NCBI GenBank assembly: GCA_017308595.1
Contig: JAFKER010000005.1
Location: forward strand, 196,950 to 260,949
Direction: 5' to 3'
Length of the DNA stretch: 64,000 nucleotides
Origin: Afipia sp.
Lineage (GTDB): Bacteria > Pseudomonadota > Alphaproteobacteria > Rhizobiales > Xanthobacteraceae
The position numbers and the translations under genes are program-made. Each line of letters starts with the position of its first letter. Position 1 is the stretch's first letter. Of the stretch, positions 63,496 to 64,000 are shown in pieces. The notes below the pieces were generated by a model, which had not been told where the DNA came from, searched no databases, and was given only the letters and a program-made list of their open reading frames with translations.

Positions 63496-64000
63496 CTAGC
63501 TGACCAGCGCTTCTTTTGGCATCAATGCGAGCAGATCGTTCAACGTGGTCAATGTCGAGGTGTCGGCAATTCCGTCCACGCGCTCCGGGCGGAAGTGGCG
63601 CTGGAAAGCCGTGACCACATCCATGGTCGCGGCGTCGTAAGTGCCATTCAGCGGCACGCCATAGCCGAAACGCGCGAACAGCTCCTGCAAGGCAAGAACA
63701 TCGTCGCCGGATTGCCCGAGCATGGTCTGCACGCCGCGCACGATGGGCGCGGGCTCGACCCACAGGCCAACGCCGGAATCCGACAAAAGCCGCCACGGGA
63801 ATTTCTCGCCGGGGTCCTTCTTACGTCCAGGCGCAACATCGGAATGTCCGAGAATGCGATGCTTTGGAATGTCGCGGCGGATCATGATGCCTTTGCAGAG
63901 CGCAATCACCGCAGCGGTCTGGCGCAGCGGAAAGTCGGGATAACCGAAATCATGACCGGGATTGACGATCTCAATGCCGATGGAGACCGAGTTGATGTCG
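63496..64000 (-). CDS. N-acetylmuramoyl-L-alanine amidase (AmpD/AmiD type), partial
   Basis: The gene runs off the right edge, so only about 167 C-terminal residues are seen, starting DINSVSIGIEIVNPGHDFGY and PDFP. It is an amidase_2 domain: the HSDVAPGRKKDPGEKFPW block holds the zinc His and its neighbours, preceded by HRILG. A peptidoglycan-binding_1-like domain follows (LQELFARFGYGVPLNGTYDA, ATMDVVTAFQRHFRP). It cuts the bond between MurNAc and the stem peptide. Whether it is periplasmic (AmiD) or cytosolic (AmpD) depends on the missing N-terminus; the binding domain favours AmiD. Confidence 0.9.
   Translation of the reverse strand, partial: DINSVSIGIEIVNPGHDFGYPDFPLRQTAAVIALCKGIMIRRDIPKHRILGHSDVAPGRKKDPGEKFPWRLLSDSGVGLWVEPAPIVRGVQTMLGQSGDDVLALQELFARFGYGVPLNGTYDAATMDVVTAFQRHFRPERVDGIADTSTLTTLNDLLALMPKEALVS

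Overview
The window is ordinary chromosome of an alphaproteobacterium, most likely in the Bradyrhizobium/Afipia/Rhodopseudomonas group (Nitrobacteraceae). The evidence is the GC-rich coding style, paired Omp25/RopB-like beta-barrels, an Irr-type iron control element in front of bacterioferritin, an alphaproteobacterial class A RNase P RNA, a MoxR/CoxE-type pair, and several families of short palindromic repeats between genes. I see no prophage, transposase, integrase, CRISPR array, tRNA or rRNA.

Layout. 0-9.6 kb: small periplasmic protein, GIY-YIG protein, ornithine cyclodeaminase-like enzyme, SMP-30 lactonase-like protein, GNAT, MoxR ATPase, GlsB-type protein, a gene-free block with two large adjacent inverted repeats, a VWA/CoxE-like protein and two rhodanese-type sulfurtransferases. 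9.6-25 kb: L,D-transpeptidase, an AraC regulator divergent from two outer membrane barrels, a 2-hydroxyacid dehydrogenase, gdhA, ettA followed by two tandem MarR-like paralogues, tam, a UPF0114 protein and a lytic transglycosylase whose signal peptide appears to be encoded by a dispersed repeat. 25-37.5 kb: two paralogous small secreted proteins, a CinA-type amidase, the iron module bfd/bfr with an ICE box, and many small secreted proteins. This part also holds a protein carrying the COQ4 zinc signature and a cytosolic-looking collagen-repeat protein.

37.5-42.6 kb: the thiamine operon thiO-thiS-thiG-thiE-thiC on the minus strand behind a TPP riboswitch, with repeats sitting in two of its intergenic gaps. 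42.8-53 kb: two tandem polytopic membrane paralogues, an SLT transglycosylase, a DUF4403 protein, a FecR-domain protein with a long Gly/Pro/Gln/Asn-rich tail, a persulfide dioxygenase-rhodanese fusion and an extensin-like lipoprotein. 52.6-56.3 kb: a TetR regulator divergent from an EmrAB-type efflux pair, with a perfect 35-bp palindrome between them. 56.3-64 kb: SCP-x-type thiolase plus DUF35 protein, an ABC exporter, a diguanylate cyclase, a LysM protein, rnpB, a C-terminal remnant of a Dyp-type peroxidase and an AmpD-type amidase cut by the window edge.

Themes are cell-envelope and peptidoglycan maintenance (L,D-transpeptidase, two lytic transglycosylases, LysM protein, amidase, extensin-like protein), iron storage, sulfur transfer and thiamine synthesis. 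The most unusual items are the repeat-derived signal peptide, the tandem inverted repeats at 5500-5660, the COQ4-signature protein, the collagen-like protein and the Dyp remnant. No database search was possible, so family names rest on motifs and overall resemblance.
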